Assembly (NCBI RefSeq): GCF_016741935.1
Contig: NZ_JAERRG010000031.1
Location: forward strand, 1-64,000
DNA length: 64,000 nucleotides
DNA from: Streptomyces endocoffeicus
GTDB taxonomy: Bacteria > Actinomycetota > Actinomycetes > Streptomycetales > Streptomycetaceae
Direction of reading: 5' to 3'
The position numbers were made by a program, and so were the translations under genes. Below, in pieces: positions 1-8,781 of this stretch (its first letter is position 1; each line of letters opens with the position of its first letter). Under the pieces are notes generated by a model. It did not search any database, was not told where the DNA came from, and worked only from the letters and a program-made list of their open reading frames with translations.

Positions 1-1
1 G

Positions 2-109
2 CTGCGGCCGCGTCAGCGGCAGAACGGAGACGTCGGAAACAACGGCCTGCGACTCGGAAGACACACCAACATGCTCACACCGCTGAAGCCCCTGCACCCA
101 CAGAACTAA
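2..109 (+). CDS. 3' end of an unidentified ORF, cut by window edge
   Basis: An open frame enters from the left edge and stops at 107-109, ending in ...LHPQN. The last five codons resemble the end of the IS630-type transposase remnant on the other side of the IS701 element (...QPPQN), because both lie in the arms of the same long inverted repeat. It may be the tail of another transposase. Too little is present to name it. Confidence 0.3.
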   Translation: MRPRQRQNGDVGNNGLRLGRHTNMLTPLKPLHPQN

Positions 110-1686
110 CGAAAAGCTCAGTAACGGTAGTTCGTTAAATTCGGTGGTGGTGTGGGTTGACGGCAGGTCGGGTTGGTCGTAGGCCGGTGCTAGAGTCAAC
201 TGCCTTGCTGGGAGCTGAAGATGACCGCTCGCCGTCCGTGTCCGCCTGCGCCGGGGCCGTTGGAAGAGTACGCGGCCCGGTTCGACGACCTCTTCTTCAG
301 CCTGGCACAGCGACGGGGGTTTCGTGAGTATCTGACCGGACTGCTGGCGCCACGGGAGCGGAACAAGACGATCACCTGCCTGGCAGGGGCGGAGCCGGTG
401 GCGGGTGCGGGGATGCCGGGAGTGCAGCGGCTGCAGTTCTTCCTGTCCGAGTCTCCCTGGGAGGTCGAGCGGGTCAACGACCGGCGGCTTGAGCTGCTGC
501 GCGAGGAGTCGGCGACTGCTCCGCACGATGGCGGGGTCATCGTGATCGACGATTCCGGGGACCGCAAGGACGGCACGGCGACCGCGCACGTGGGCCGACA
601 GTGGCTGGGCCGGCTGGGCAAGACCGACAACGGCATCGTCACGGTGACCACGGTGTGGACCGACGGCCGCGTGTACTACCCGCTGCACGCGACTCCCTAC
701 ACGCCCGCCCATCATTTCGCCCGCGGCCGGTCCGATCCGGCCTTCCGCACGAAACCGCAGCTGGCCGCCGCCCTCGCGGCCCGCGGAAAGGAGGCGGGCT
801 TCGGCTGCCGGGCGGTGGTCGCCGACTGCGCCTACTCGGTCAGCGACGATTGGTACCTCTCACTGCGCGAGGCCGGCCTGGCCTACGTGGTCGCGCTCAA
901 GCCGCACCGCGGCACCTGGGCTCCGGCCGACCAGCCACACACCCCCATCGAAGCGGCCCACGCCCTGGCCTGGCGCGATGCCAAGCGTCCCGGCGACTGG
1001 ACGCCCGTTCAGCGTCACTTCCGCGACGGGCACACCGAGACCTGGTGGGCCGCTGATGCCCGCCTGGGCGGATACGGACCCGACTCACCCTGCCGACTGG
1101 TCGTGGCCACCACCAACCCGGCCAGCCTGCCGGAGAAGGCCACCTGGTATCTGGCCACCAACCTGCCCCACCCTGACGCACCGCACGCTGCCACGAGCCC
1201 ACACCCGCCCGCCGACGTCGCCGAGATCGTCCGCCTCTACGGCCTGCGGCCTTGGATCGAGCAGAGCTACAAGCAGATCAAGGACGAACTCGGCTGGGCC
1301 GACTTCCAAGTCCGCTCCGACCGCGCCATCCGCCGCCATCAGACCCTGGTCAACTGCGCCTTCTCCTTCTGCTGGGACCAATGGTTCGCCCCACCCGGAC
1401 ACCTGGATGCCACCGCGCCGGATCCATGTCCCGAGGAGGGGCCAGAGAGGGGGTCCAGCCGAACCCCACCGGCCCCAACAGCCTTGCTGGCCCAGGGCCT
1501 TACGAGCCATCCGTTCCTGGCTCACCCCCGCCGTCACCCTCAACCGATGGTGGCGAGCATGGACGGACACGGACCCACCCTCCGAGCTCCAGGCCCTGAT
1601 CGACGCGGTCACCACCGGACACGGCATTGACCTCTACCGCCGGATTTAACGAACTACCGGTACTGAGTTTTTCGTTAGTTCTGTGG
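98..1686 (+). mobile_element. IS701-type element bounded by 43-bp inverted repeats
   Basis: Positions 98-140 and 1644-1686 are inverted repeats of 43 bp with two mismatches. They enclose one transposase gene whose stop codon lies just inside the right repeat. The inner 28 bp (about 112-139 and 1645-1672) look like the proper insertion-sequence ends. The outer 14 bp contain, on both sides, the terminal codons and stop of flanking ORFs, so the element seems to sit between two copies of one end sequence. No separate short target duplication is evident. Confidence 0.7.
221..1649 (+). pseudogene. IS701-family transposase, C-terminal frameshift
   Basis: DDE transposase catalysing cut-and-paste transposition of its element. 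The first 425 or so residues are continuous and show the family block VIVIDDSGDRKDG with the first catalytic Asp pair, the VVADCAYSVSDDW block, and the YGLRPWIEQSYKQIKDELG block near the C terminus. After the G run at 1495-1497 the family-like tail (AIRSWLTP... RWWRAW... LQALIDAV) continues in another frame to a stop at 1647-1649. Removing one G restores a frame of about 475 residues, so I read this as a single-base insertion. Translation past the shift in the first frame would end at 1630 with an unrelated tail. Programmed frameshifting cannot be excluded but is not known for this position. Confidence 0.8.
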
Positions 1687-1878
1687 CGGTTGAGTATAGA
1701 TCGTCAGTCCGGTGTGGGTGAGGAAGGACCACGGGAGTTGTTCATCGGAGGAGACCCGGTGGATGCCGCGTTCGGCGAGGTGGTCACCGGCGAGGTTGGC
1801 CAACTCGCGTGTTTTCATCGCCGCCCACAGCAGTTCCACCGGGTTGAGTTCGGGCGCGTAGGCGCAATGCCGCCGACT
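1675..1878 (-). pseudogene. IS630-family transposase, C-terminal remnant
   Basis: About 66 codons on the minus strand encode the end of a DDE transposase, with the hallmark YAPELNPVELLWAAMK that carries the last acidic catalytic residue, ending ...TQPPQN at 1675. The frame stays open to 2274, but upstream of about 1878 it no longer resembles a transposase and overlaps the ISL3 remnant and the GNAT gene on the other strand. The N-terminal two thirds are missing. Confidence 0.75.
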
Positions 1879-1903
1879 TTGCGGCCGTTGGCTCGTTGAG
1901 CCA

Positions 1904-2170
1904 GTGTCACTGCCCCTGGCCAACTGTCCCGAGCTGACAGCACCCGCCGAGCACGTGCGCTCCTTCGCCCACATGCTCACCCACCTGCAAGGCGAAGAAC
2001 TACCCGCATGGATCGAAGCGGCCACCGCCACCACCGAACTACCCAGCCTCCGCCACTTCGCCCAGCATCTCGAACGCGACCTCGACGCCGTCATCACGGC
2101 TCTCTCACACCCGTGGAACTCCGGTGTCGTGGAGGGCCAAGTCAACCGGATCACTATGATCGAGGAATGA
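1904..2170 (+). pseudogene. ISL3-family transposase, C-terminal remnant
   Basis: The 88-codon frame matches the end of ISL3-type transposases. It has a FAHMLTHLQG segment, a helix LPSLRHFAQHLERDLDAV, and the signature PWNSGVVEGQVNRI that includes the last catalytic Glu. The usual lysine-rich tail after NRIK is missing, and the frame ends at the start codon of the GNAT gene. The junction between the IS630 and ISL3 remnants is near 1880-1905. Confidence 0.75.
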
Positions 2171-2592
2171 CATTCAACTGCGAGTGGCGGGGCGACTTCG
2201 ACAACGCCGCCCTCAACGCGCTGCACGCTGAAGGCTTCGGCTACCCGGTCGCTCAGACTGACTGGCGAGAGCAACTTGAGCGCTACAGTCTCGGCTGGGT
2301 CTGCGCGCGTGAAGACGGCTCATTGATCGGCTTCGTCAACGTTGCCTGGGACGGCGGAGTCCACGCCTTCATCCTGGACACGGTGGTCGCACAGCATCAC
2401 CGGTCGAGGGGGGTCGGCTCCGCACTGGTCGCGACCGCGGCCCACGAAGCCCGCGCCGCGAAGTGCGAATGGCTGCACGTCGACTTCGAGGAGCACCTGC
2501 GCTCTTTCTATTTCGATGCATGCGGCTTCCAGGAGACGCCAGCCGGTCTGATCGCTTTATCACGCCGTGGGCCAAACGCTGGGCCGCTATGA
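2167..2592 (+). CDS. GNAT-family N-acetyltransferase
   Basis: A 141-residue cytoplasmic enzyme predicted to transfer an acetyl group from acetyl-CoA to an unknown amine. The acetyl-CoA loop is visible as HHRSRGVGSALV (motif A, R/Q-x-x-G-x-G/A), preceded by the strand AFILDTVVAQ and followed by FYFDACGFQE (motif B). The ATG at 2167 is chosen because homology begins there. The same frame extends upstream into transposase-derived sequence. The gene has no ribosome-binding site of its own that I can see and sits inside IS debris, so expression is uncertain. Substrate class cannot be told from the sequence. Confidence 0.75.
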   Translation: MTFNCEWRGDFDNAALNALHAEGFGYPVAQTDWREQLERYSLGWVCAREDGSLIGFVNVAWDGGVHAFILDTVVAQHHRSRGVGSALVATAAHEARAAKCEWLHVDFEEHLRSFYFDACGFQETPAGLIALSRRGPNAGPL

Positions 2593-2699
2593 GTAAGCCT
2601 CGCCAGTCCCCAGAATCAGCTCGGCGTCACCGATTGTGACTGCACCACACAATTTGGGCCAGAGCCTGAGTCCTGACACCGATTGTCGATCGGCAGCGA

Positions 2700-2900
2700 C
2701 ACCGCCCGGTGGTGGATGTCGATCTGTACGCCTACGCCGACAAGCTCGTGACCAGGGCCAAACGACATCTCAACCTGACGATCAAGCCGATCAGCCGCCT
2801 CAAGGACGCCTCCGGCTTCGTCGTGTTGCCCCGAAGGTGGGTCGTCGAACGCAGCCTTGCGTGGACGATGCACGCCCGTCGGCGCCGGCCGACGGCTGAC
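2700..2900 (+). pseudogene. IS5-family transposase remnant
   Basis: The segment encodes VLPRRWVVERSLAWTMHARR, the conserved last catalytic Glu block of IS5-type transposases (usually LPRRWVVERTFAWL). It is preceded by sequence resembling the helix between the second Asp and that Glu. Start, N-terminal two thirds and proper end are missing. Downstream to 3052 there is no gene I can support. Confidence 0.65.
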
Positions 2901-3052
2901 TCCTCTTACCCTCCTCTTCCTCCGCATCGCCGACGGCGACACGGAGGTCATGCAGTCTTCGCAGCATCTGGATGTCAGCCTTCCCCGTGAGGTCAACGAG
3001 GTGCTGTGTCAGCTCCAGTTGTGATCCCCGGTGAAACCGTCGAGCGATACGG

Positions 3053-3721
3053 TCAGCTGCGTTTGCTGGGCAACTCCTTGGGCCCGTAATGGGCGGCATC
3101 CGCTCCTGTCATCAAGGCCCAGTAACGGTCTCCGTATGACCAGTGCCACCACTCTGTGGGGTAGTTGACCAAGCCAGCAGCGGTAAGCGCTGTGCCCAGG
3201 GTGTCTCGGTGCGAGCGGGCCTGATCGCTGATGTTATCGGCCTGCGTGTAACAGGCGCCCGCACTCTCCTCAGGCGTCGCGTTCATGCGGGTGCCCATGT
3301 CGAGTTCACGGCCGTCAGCGTCTGCGAGCGTCAAGTCAACGGCTGCGCCGGCGCTGTGTGGTGCGATCTCAGGCGGGGACACGTAGCGGCTGGCTGCCGA
3401 GCGGACCTGTTCAACGGACCAGTCCGGATGATCGGCCCGCAGTTGATCTCCGTACTCGTCGAAGTAGTGGCGTTGCAGGGACAGCGGGCGATACCCCTCG
3501 ACGAACAGTAACCGTATCCCTCGGGGCAGCTGGGCTTGAGCCTTGAGGAGTCGAGCGAGCACTCCTTCCCGCACGTGGGCGAAGGCGCCCGCGAGATCCT
3601 GCCACTTCCGCTCATCGACCGCCAGAGAGCTGTCCCGTCGCACATCGACGAGCCGTTCGCCGCGCTCCTGAAGGGGCACGGCGGCAATCCGCGGATCGGA
3701 CATTAAGACGATCTCAGTCAA
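3053..3721 (-). CDS. D-alanyl-D-alanine dipeptidase, VanX-type (M15D)
   Basis: Zinc dipeptidase of the VanX/DdpX family, which hydrolyses D-Ala-D-Ala either for vancomycin-type resistance or for dipeptide scavenging. The HSAGAAVD stretch supplies the first zinc His and Asp (SxHxxGxAxD pattern), and the C-terminal EWWHWSYGDRYWA supplies the catalytic Glu and last zinc His. No signal peptide is visible. I chose the TTG at 3721, giving (M)TEIVLMSDPR, because the family usually begins with this motif. An ATG six codons later (3703) is the alternative. The open frame runs to 3841 but that part is unlike the family. No vanH, vanA or two-component genes lie nearby, and the adjoining peptide-transport operon favours dipeptide utilisation. 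That role is inference. Confidence 0.85.
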   Translation of the reverse strand: MTEIVLMSDPRIAAVPLQERGERLVDVRRDSSLAVDERKWQDLAGAFAHVREGVLARLLKAQAQLPRGIRLLFVEGYRPLSLQRHYFDEYGDQLRADHPDWSVEQVRSAASRYVSPPEIAPHSAGAAVDLTLADADGRELDMGTRMNATPEESAGACYTQADNISDQARSHRDTLGTALTAAGLVNYPTEWWHWSYGDRYWALMTGADAAHYGPKELPSKRS

Positions 3722-3734
3722 GACCAGCAGTCCT

Positions 3735-3850
3735 TCGGGCTGTGAGTGGATCGTGGTACACGGGCGCTTCGGCACGCAGGGTATCCAGCCAGGGGTAGGG
3801 CTCTGTGCCGAAGCCATCGCCGAACACATCAAGAAGGCCAAGTCGATCGC
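3735..3850 (-). pseudogene. Possible cytochrome P450 N-terminal remnant
   Basis: A short minus-strand stretch reads DVFGDGFGTEPYPWLDTLRA followed by EAPVYHDP. This resembles the N-terminal region of actinobacterial P450s (…DPYPWLARLRAEAPVHHDP…), which lies before the first heme-domain helices. The frame stops at 3714 and nothing P450-like follows, so at most this is a fragment. It overlaps the upstream frame of the VanX gene. Confidence 0.35.
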
Positions 3851-3990
3851 GAGCGTCAGCAGATCGAGCGAACGCTAACACGTGGCGGGGCCCGGCCACA
3901 CGAACCAACCAACTCGCCCCTGCCGTGCAGGCCGCGCTGCACCTCGTCGGCATCCCCAGCTGGATCGGGCGCCAACCCGGCCGACGGAGG

Positions 3991-5832
3991 TCAGCGCCAT
4001 GGCCGTTGGTGGAGGGCGGCGTCAACCAGCTCGAGCATTCTGGACTGCTCGCCCAGCGCCTTGGTCAGTCCGCAAGTCTCGTGTCCGCCCGAGTACCAAT
4101 CCACCACGACGGTCCCACCAGCCGCGCGTAGTGCCTCCTCATACCGGCGTACCTGTCCGGGCGCTGTGCGCGTGTCGTGCGTCGCCTGGCTGATCCAGAC
4201 CGGCGCGACAACATCGGATACATAGCTGATGGGCGACGCGCGTATGGCGCGCTCACGGCAGTCCTCCGGCTTCGCGCCGAAGAACATCTCCCAGGCCGCC
4301 TGCTGCGCGGGGTTCTGGTCCTCGTACCCTGCCAGCCAGTCCGCCATCGGTACGTGCGCCAGTGCCCCGGCGAACATTTGGGGCAGGCGTCCTACGGCAA
4401 GCAGCGACAGGAATCCTCCGTAGGAGGAACCAGTGATGAAGAGGTGGTCGGGGTCGGCGATCCCCTCGGAGATCAGCCACCGCACCGCCGCCTCGATGTC
4501 CTCCAGCTCCCGGTCGCCGATCGCGGGCCTGAACCCCTCACGGAAGCGGCGCCCGAAGGTCACCGAGCCGCGGTAGTTCAGCGCGGCGTAGGCCACGCCG
4601 TTGTCCAGCCAGGCCTGGGCCGGGGGGTCGTAGCGGTCGACTGTCACCAGGTTGGGGCCTCCGTGCAGCGACAGCACCAGGGGCACGGGGCCCTGGGTGT
4701 CGCGCGGCAGGGCCCACCAGAGCTGCACCGATGTCCCGTCCGCCGAGCGGACCGTGCTCGAGGTGAGTCGGACGCCGTCGAGGTCGGGCCGGGGGGTCAC
4801 GTGGGATTGGTGTACGGCTTCCGGGCCATTGAAGTGCAGGACACTCAGCGGGGAGTCGAATCGCTGGTGCAGGAGGCGCACGCTTCCTCCGGCGCCGTAG
4901 TGGGAGGCCCATTGGTGGCAGTGCGCGTCCGCCACGTTCGGTTCGAAGTACGCTCCCGCCGGTAGTTCGAGTTCTCGCAGCGTGCCGGTCAGCAGGTCGG
5001 CTTCCATCACTCGGTGGATTCCATCGGCCACGTGCACGGCCAGAACGCGGGTCGTGTCGTCGGACCAGTCGAGTGGGACCAGGTCGCCTTGCAGGTGCGG
5101 TGCGTCAATGTCGATGCGTGTGTTCTGAGCGGGGTCCCACACGCAGGGACGGGCGTATCCGGTGCGTTCGGTCGACAGCAGCACTCGGGCGTCCCCCGAT
5201 CCAGGGGAGAACCGTACGCCTCGTACGGGGGCCTCGGGGCCGTCGGTCAGGCACCCGAGCACCGCGCCGGTGGCGGTGTCGACAACGGTGACCGCGAACC
5301 TGCGGATTCCCGGATTGTGGTCAGTCGTGTCGACGCAGGCGCGGCTTCCGTCGGTCGAGATGAGTCCGTTCCACGTCTCATGCGGCGACTGAAACAGTTT
5401 GGCGGGGGCGGCGGAACCGTCCGTGCTCAGCATCCACAAGCTGAAACCGTCGTCGGTCACGCAGGTGATCACTGCGCGGTCGGCGCGGCCCGCCACGTCG
5501 ATGCCGCGCAGGGTGTAGGGCGGAAGCTCCGGTGTCAGATCGTAGTCGGCGTGGCCGTCGAGGCTCGTCGCGTGGACATGGCCCACCTCCGAGCCGTTGT
5601 CATCGTGCAGGCTCAGGATGTGCTCACCGTCGCAGGTGAGAATCGCCTGTACGAGGTCGCCCTCGGTTATGCCGTCCAGGGGCCTGATCGTGTCCCGTTC
5701 GGCATCCCAGAGAGTCAGACGCGGGCCGTCGTCACCTTCGACGACGACCAGTGACCTGTCCCCCGGGCCGCGTCCTCGACGGACGGCAAGGGGTCGTTCG
5801 GTGGTGAAGAATCTATGCCATTTCGCCGTCAC
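3991..5832 (-). CDS. S9-family prolyl oligopeptidase / acyl-peptide hydrolase
   Basis: A 613-residue cytoplasmic serine peptidase with an N-terminal beta-propeller-like half and a C-terminal alpha/beta hydrolase domain. The catalytic triad can be placed at Ser470 in GSSYGG, Asp553 in THDTR and His584 in GGHETCG. The family cleaves short peptides, often releasing N-terminal di- or acyl-amino acids. The GTG at 5832 is chosen because an AAGGAGG site lies 10 nt upstream and the GTGA overlaps the stop of the preceding ATPase gene. The frame extends to 5952 but would run through that gene. As last gene of the transporter operon it probably degrades the imported peptide. Confidence 0.88.
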   Translation of the reverse strand: MTAKWHRFFTTERPLAVRRGRGPGDRSLVVVEGDDGPRLTLWDAERDTIRPLDGITEGDLVQAILTCDGEHILSLHDDNGSEVGHVHATSLDGHADYDLTPELPPYTLRGIDVAGRADRAVITCVTDDGFSLWMLSTDGSAAPAKLFQSPHETWNGLISTDGSRACVDTTDHNPGIRRFAVTVVDTATGAVLGCLTDGPEAPVRGVRFSPGSGDARVLLSTERTGYARPCVWDPAQNTRIDIDAPHLQGDLVPLDWSDDTTRVLAVHVADGIHRVMEADLLTGTLRELELPAGAYFEPNVADAHCHQWASHYGAGGSVRLLHQRFDSPLSVLHFNGPEAVHQSHVTPRPDLDGVRLTSSTVRSADGTSVQLWWALPRDTQGPVPLVLSLHGGPNLVTVDRYDPPAQAWLDNGVAYAALNYRGSVTFGRRFREGFRPAIGDRELEDIEAAVRWLISEGIADPDHLFITGSSYGGFLSLLAVGRLPQMFAGALAHVPMADWLAGYEDQNPAQQAAWEMFFGAKPEDCRERAIRASPISYVSDVVAPVWISQATHDTRTAPGQVRRYEEALRAAGGTVVVDWYSGGHETCGLTKALGEQSRMLELVDAALHQRPWR

Positions 5833-6845
5833 GGTGCGGTGACCTCCTTGTGCTGGTTCTGTGCGGTCGGCTGTGCTGGTGGAGCGGGAAAGTGGCAGGC
5901 GGTTACGAGACTGCCGCCTTGCTCGGAGAGTTCGGGCGCGGTGTGCGCACACACGTCCTGTGCCTTCCAGCAGCGGGTGCGGAAGCGGCAGCCGGACGGC
6001 GGGGACAGCGGACTGGGCAGGTCGCCGTCCAGGACGATCCGGCGACGGGCGCGCTGAATGCGGGGATCCGGAACAGGCACGGCTGACAGCAACGCTTGGG
6101 TGTAGGGGTGGCGCGGCTGGGTGAAGATCGTGTCCGCCGGTCCCTGCTCGACGATCCGGCCGAGATACATGACCGCGACCTGGTCGCTGATCTGGCGTAC
6201 TACGGCCAAATCGTGGGCGATGAACAGATACGTGAGCCGCAGTTCCTCCTGGAGGTCCGCCAGAAGATTGATGACGCCGGCTTGGACACTGACGTCCAGG
6301 GCGCTGACCGGTTCGTCCAGAATCAGCACCTCCGGCTCGACCGCGAGCGCTCTGGCGATGCCGATGCGTTGCCTCTGACCGCCGGAGAATTGATGCGGAT
6401 GCCGGTGGCCGTGCCGGGGATCCAGCCCGACCAGTTCCAGGAGTTCCTTCACCCGCGCGCCCTCCCGGCCCCGGTGCAGACCATGGATCCTGAGCGGCTC
6501 GGCGAGTGCCGCGTGCACAGTGAGCTTCGGGTTGAGCGAGGCGTAGGGGTCCTGGAAGACGAACTGGACTCTGCGGCGAACGGCTGCGAGATCCCGCCGG
6601 CGAGCCGACGTGATGTCCGTGTCGAACAGCTTGACGCGGCCCTCGGCGGGGTCGATCAACCGTACGAGGCAGCGGCCCAGGGTGCTTTTGCCGCAGCCGG
6701 TCTCCCCCACCAGGCCCAAGGTGGTGCCCTGCGGAATGACGAGGTCCACTCCGGAGACAGCCTGGAGGGTTTGGGCCCCCCAGCCACGCCGGCCGGTGGT
6801 GTACTCGGCCACCAGCCCCTCTACGGTCAGTGCCGGAGCTGTCAT
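5829..6845 (-). CDS. Oligopeptide ABC transporter ATPase, OppF/DppF type
   Basis: A 338-residue ATPase that powers peptide import with its partner ATPase and two permeases. Walker A GETGCGKST is at residues 47-55, the Q-loop QDP at 98-100, the signature SGGQ at 154-157 and Walker B LILDEP at 174-179. The C-terminal oligo_HPY region contains a Cys (RFRTRCWKAQDVCA), as usual in Opp/Dpp ATPases. It overlaps the upstream ATPase by ATGA and the downstream peptidase by GTGA, indicating translational coupling. The transported peptide is not known. Confidence 0.92.
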   Translation of the reverse strand: MTAPALTVEGLVAEYTTGRRGWGAQTLQAVSGVDLVIPQGTTLGLVGETGCGKSTLGRCLVRLIDPAEGRVKLFDTDITSARRRDLAAVRRRVQFVFQDPYASLNPKLTVHAALAEPLRIHGLHRGREGARVKELLELVGLDPRHGHRHPHQFSGGQRQRIGIARALAVEPEVLILDEPVSALDVSVQAGVINLLADLQEELRLTYLFIAHDLAVVRQISDQVAVMYLGRIVEQGPADTIFTQPRHPYTQALLSAVPVPDPRIQRARRRIVLDGDLPSPLSPPSGCRFRTRCWKAQDVCAHTAPELSEQGGSLVTACHFPAPPAQPTAQNQHKEVTAP

Positions 6846-7864
6846 GGCGTCACTCTCTCGATCTCATGGGCATGCACGCACGCGGCGGTGTGGTTTTCGC
6901 CGACCCTGACCGGCCGAGGGATCACATCGCACCGTTCGTCGGCGTGCGGGCAGCGAGTCTGGAAGGGACAGCCCCCGGGCCGCTCGCCGGGCGAGGGCGG
7001 CTGACCGGCGATCTGCGCGAGACGCCTGGTGCCACGGTCGATTCTCGGCAGCGCGGCGAGCAGGCCTCGTGTGTAGGGGTGGGCCGGCTCGTAGAAGAGG
7101 GGCTCCACGGGCGCCTCCTCCATCTTGCGCCCGCAGTACAGGACCAGGACCCGGTCCGCGAGGCCTGCCACCACGCCCAGGTCGTGGGTGATCAGGAGGA
7201 TGGCCGACTTCGTGCGGTCCTGGATGCGCATCAGGACATCGAGGATCTGAGCCTGGACGGTCACATCGAGCGCGGTGGTCGGCTCGTCGGCGATGAGGAT
7301 GTCCGGTTCGTTGGCGATGCCGCTGGCGATCATGACACGCTGGCGCATGCCTCCGGAGAGTTCGTGCGGATACTGATCGGATCGGGACCGGGGAGAGGGG
7401 ATGCCGACCAGGTCGAGCAGTTCGACGGCACGCTCGCGCAGGGCGGCGCGGGATGCGCTCGAGTCGTGCACGCTCACCGCCTCGGCGAGCTGGGCGCCCA
7501 CGGTCATCATCGGATTGAGTGCTGCCAGCGCGTCCTGGAAGACCATGGCGATGCGCTTGCCGCGCACCTCGCGCAGCTTCTTGTCGGAGAGGTCGAGCAG
7601 TTCCCGCCCCCTGAACCGCACCGAGCCCTCGACCACGGCGTTGGGGGGCAGCAACCCCATCATCGCCAGGGAGGCAGCGCTCTTCCCGGAGCCCGACTCG
7701 CCGACGATACTCAGCGTTTCGCCGGCGTGCAGATCGAAGGACAGCTGGTCGAGGGCGGGGACGGAACCGGAGTCGGTGCGATAGGTGACGCACAGGTTCC
7801 GGACCGAGAGCAGCGGCTCGGGAGTCTCTTCGGCTCTTGGGCCAGGACCCACGGTCTTCATCAT
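6842..7864 (-). CDS. Oligopeptide ABC transporter ATPase, OppD/DppD type
   Basis: A 340-residue ATPase, first of the pair. Walker A GESGSGKSA is at residues 55-63, the signature is LSGGMRQRVMIA, and Walker B/D-loop is LIADEPTTALD. The C-terminal FQTRCPHADERC motif is typical of the Opp/Dpp family iron-sulfur or Cys-rich tail. The start overlaps the stop of the second permease (ATGA). The second codon is also ATG, so MMK or MK are both possible starts. Confidence 0.92.
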   Translation of the reverse strand: MMKTVGPGPRAEETPEPLLSVRNLCVTYRTDSGSVPALDQLSFDLHAGETLSIVGESGSGKSAASLAMMGLLPPNAVVEGSVRFRGRELLDLSDKKLREVRGKRIAMVFQDALAALNPMMTVGAQLAEAVSVHDSSASRAALRERAVELLDLVGIPSPRSRSDQYPHELSGGMRQRVMIASGIANEPDILIADEPTTALDVTVQAQILDVLMRIQDRTKSAILLITHDLGVVAGLADRVLVLYCGRKMEEAPVEPLFYEPAHPYTRGLLAALPRIDRGTRRLAQIAGQPPSPGERPGGCPFQTRCPHADERCDVIPRPVRVGENHTAACVHAHEIERVTP

Positions 7865-8781
7865 TGCCTGCCTTGGAAGTCGAGCGCGTCACGGAGCCCG
7901 TCGCCGACGAAGTTCACCGCGAGCACGGTGATGAGGATCGCCATGCCCGGGACATACAAGAGATAGGACTGATCGGTTCCGATTACGCCGGCCGCCTGGG
8001 TGAGCATGTTGCCCCAGCTGGACTCGGGCGGTTGTATGCCGTAGCCGAGGAAGCTGATCGTGGATTCGAGGATGATGGCCATGGCCACGGACAAGGACAC
8101 ATTGACGACGATCAGGCCTGTCAGGTTGGGCAGCAGATGCCGTACGAGGATCCTGGGGCCGCGGGCGCCGACGACCCGGGCCGCCTCCACGAATTCCTGG
8201 TGGCGCAGCTGAATCACCTGGGACCGCACGACACGTGCGATCAGGGTCCAGCCCAGGCTGCTCAGCACAACCACGATCGTCACCGGCGACGGACCGAGCC
8301 CCTGGAGGGAGACGGCAAGGACGGCGATGGGGGGCACGATCATGAAGAGGTCGGCCACACGCATGATGACCTCGTCGGCCCACCCGCCGAGATAGCCGGC
8401 CACGGCCCCGGCCGTCGTCCCCACCAGGGTTGCCAGAAGGGCGACACCGAGCCCGATCGCCAGCGAGAGCTGGCCGGCGTAGAGAGTCTCGCTGAGGTAG
8501 TCACGGCCGAGAGCGTCCGTGCCCAGCCAGTGGCCGGCGGAAGGCGGCTGGGAAGCCTCGAGGAGGTTCTGGGCATTGCGCGGATGAGGTGCGATCCAGG
8601 ACGCGCCGAAGCAGCAGACCGCCAGTAGCGTCAGGACGATCAACGAGGCCACGGCGAGGCGGTGGCGCAGGAAACGGGACAGGACAACGAGGGAAGTCCG
8701 TCGGTCCCCGCGGTCGCTGGGTGGTGTCGGCGCTGTCGCCGTGGGCGACAGTTGGGTGGGAAGGGGGGTCGGCTGGGTCAT
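7861..8781 (-). CDS. Peptide ABC transporter permease, DppC/OppC type
   Basis: A 306-residue inner-membrane permease of the binding-protein-dependent family. It has a cytoplasmic Pro/Thr-rich N-terminal tail, a first membrane helix near residues 40-60 (ASLIVLTLLAVCCFGASW) and five further helices. The EAA loop reads EAARVVGARGPRILVRHLLP and contacts the ATPase. The ATG at 8781 is chosen because it overlaps the preceding permease stop (ATGA). The frame upstream to 9444 is antisense noise within that permease. Charged N-tail plus long periplasmic loop after helix 1 match DppC rather than DppB. Confidence 0.9.
   Translation of the reverse strand: MTQPTPLPTQLSPTATAPTPPSDRGDRRTSLVVLSRFLRHRLAVASLIVLTLLAVCCFGASWIAPHPRNAQNLLEASQPPSAGHWLGTDALGRDYLSETLYAGQLSLAIGLGVALLATLVGTTAGAVAGYLGGWADEVIMRVADLFMIVPPIAVLAVSLQGLGPSPVTIVVVLSSLGWTLIARVVRSQVIQLRHQEFVEAARVVGARGPRILVRHLLPNLTGLIVVNVSLSVAMAIILESTISFLGYGIQPPESSWGNMLTQAAGVIGTDQSYLLYVPGMAILITVLAVNFVGDGLRDALDFQGRQ

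Noticed and set aside
3053..3721. Vancomycin resistance cluster
   Set aside because: Only the VanX-type dipeptidase is present. No vanH, vanA, vanR or vanS homologue occurs nearby.
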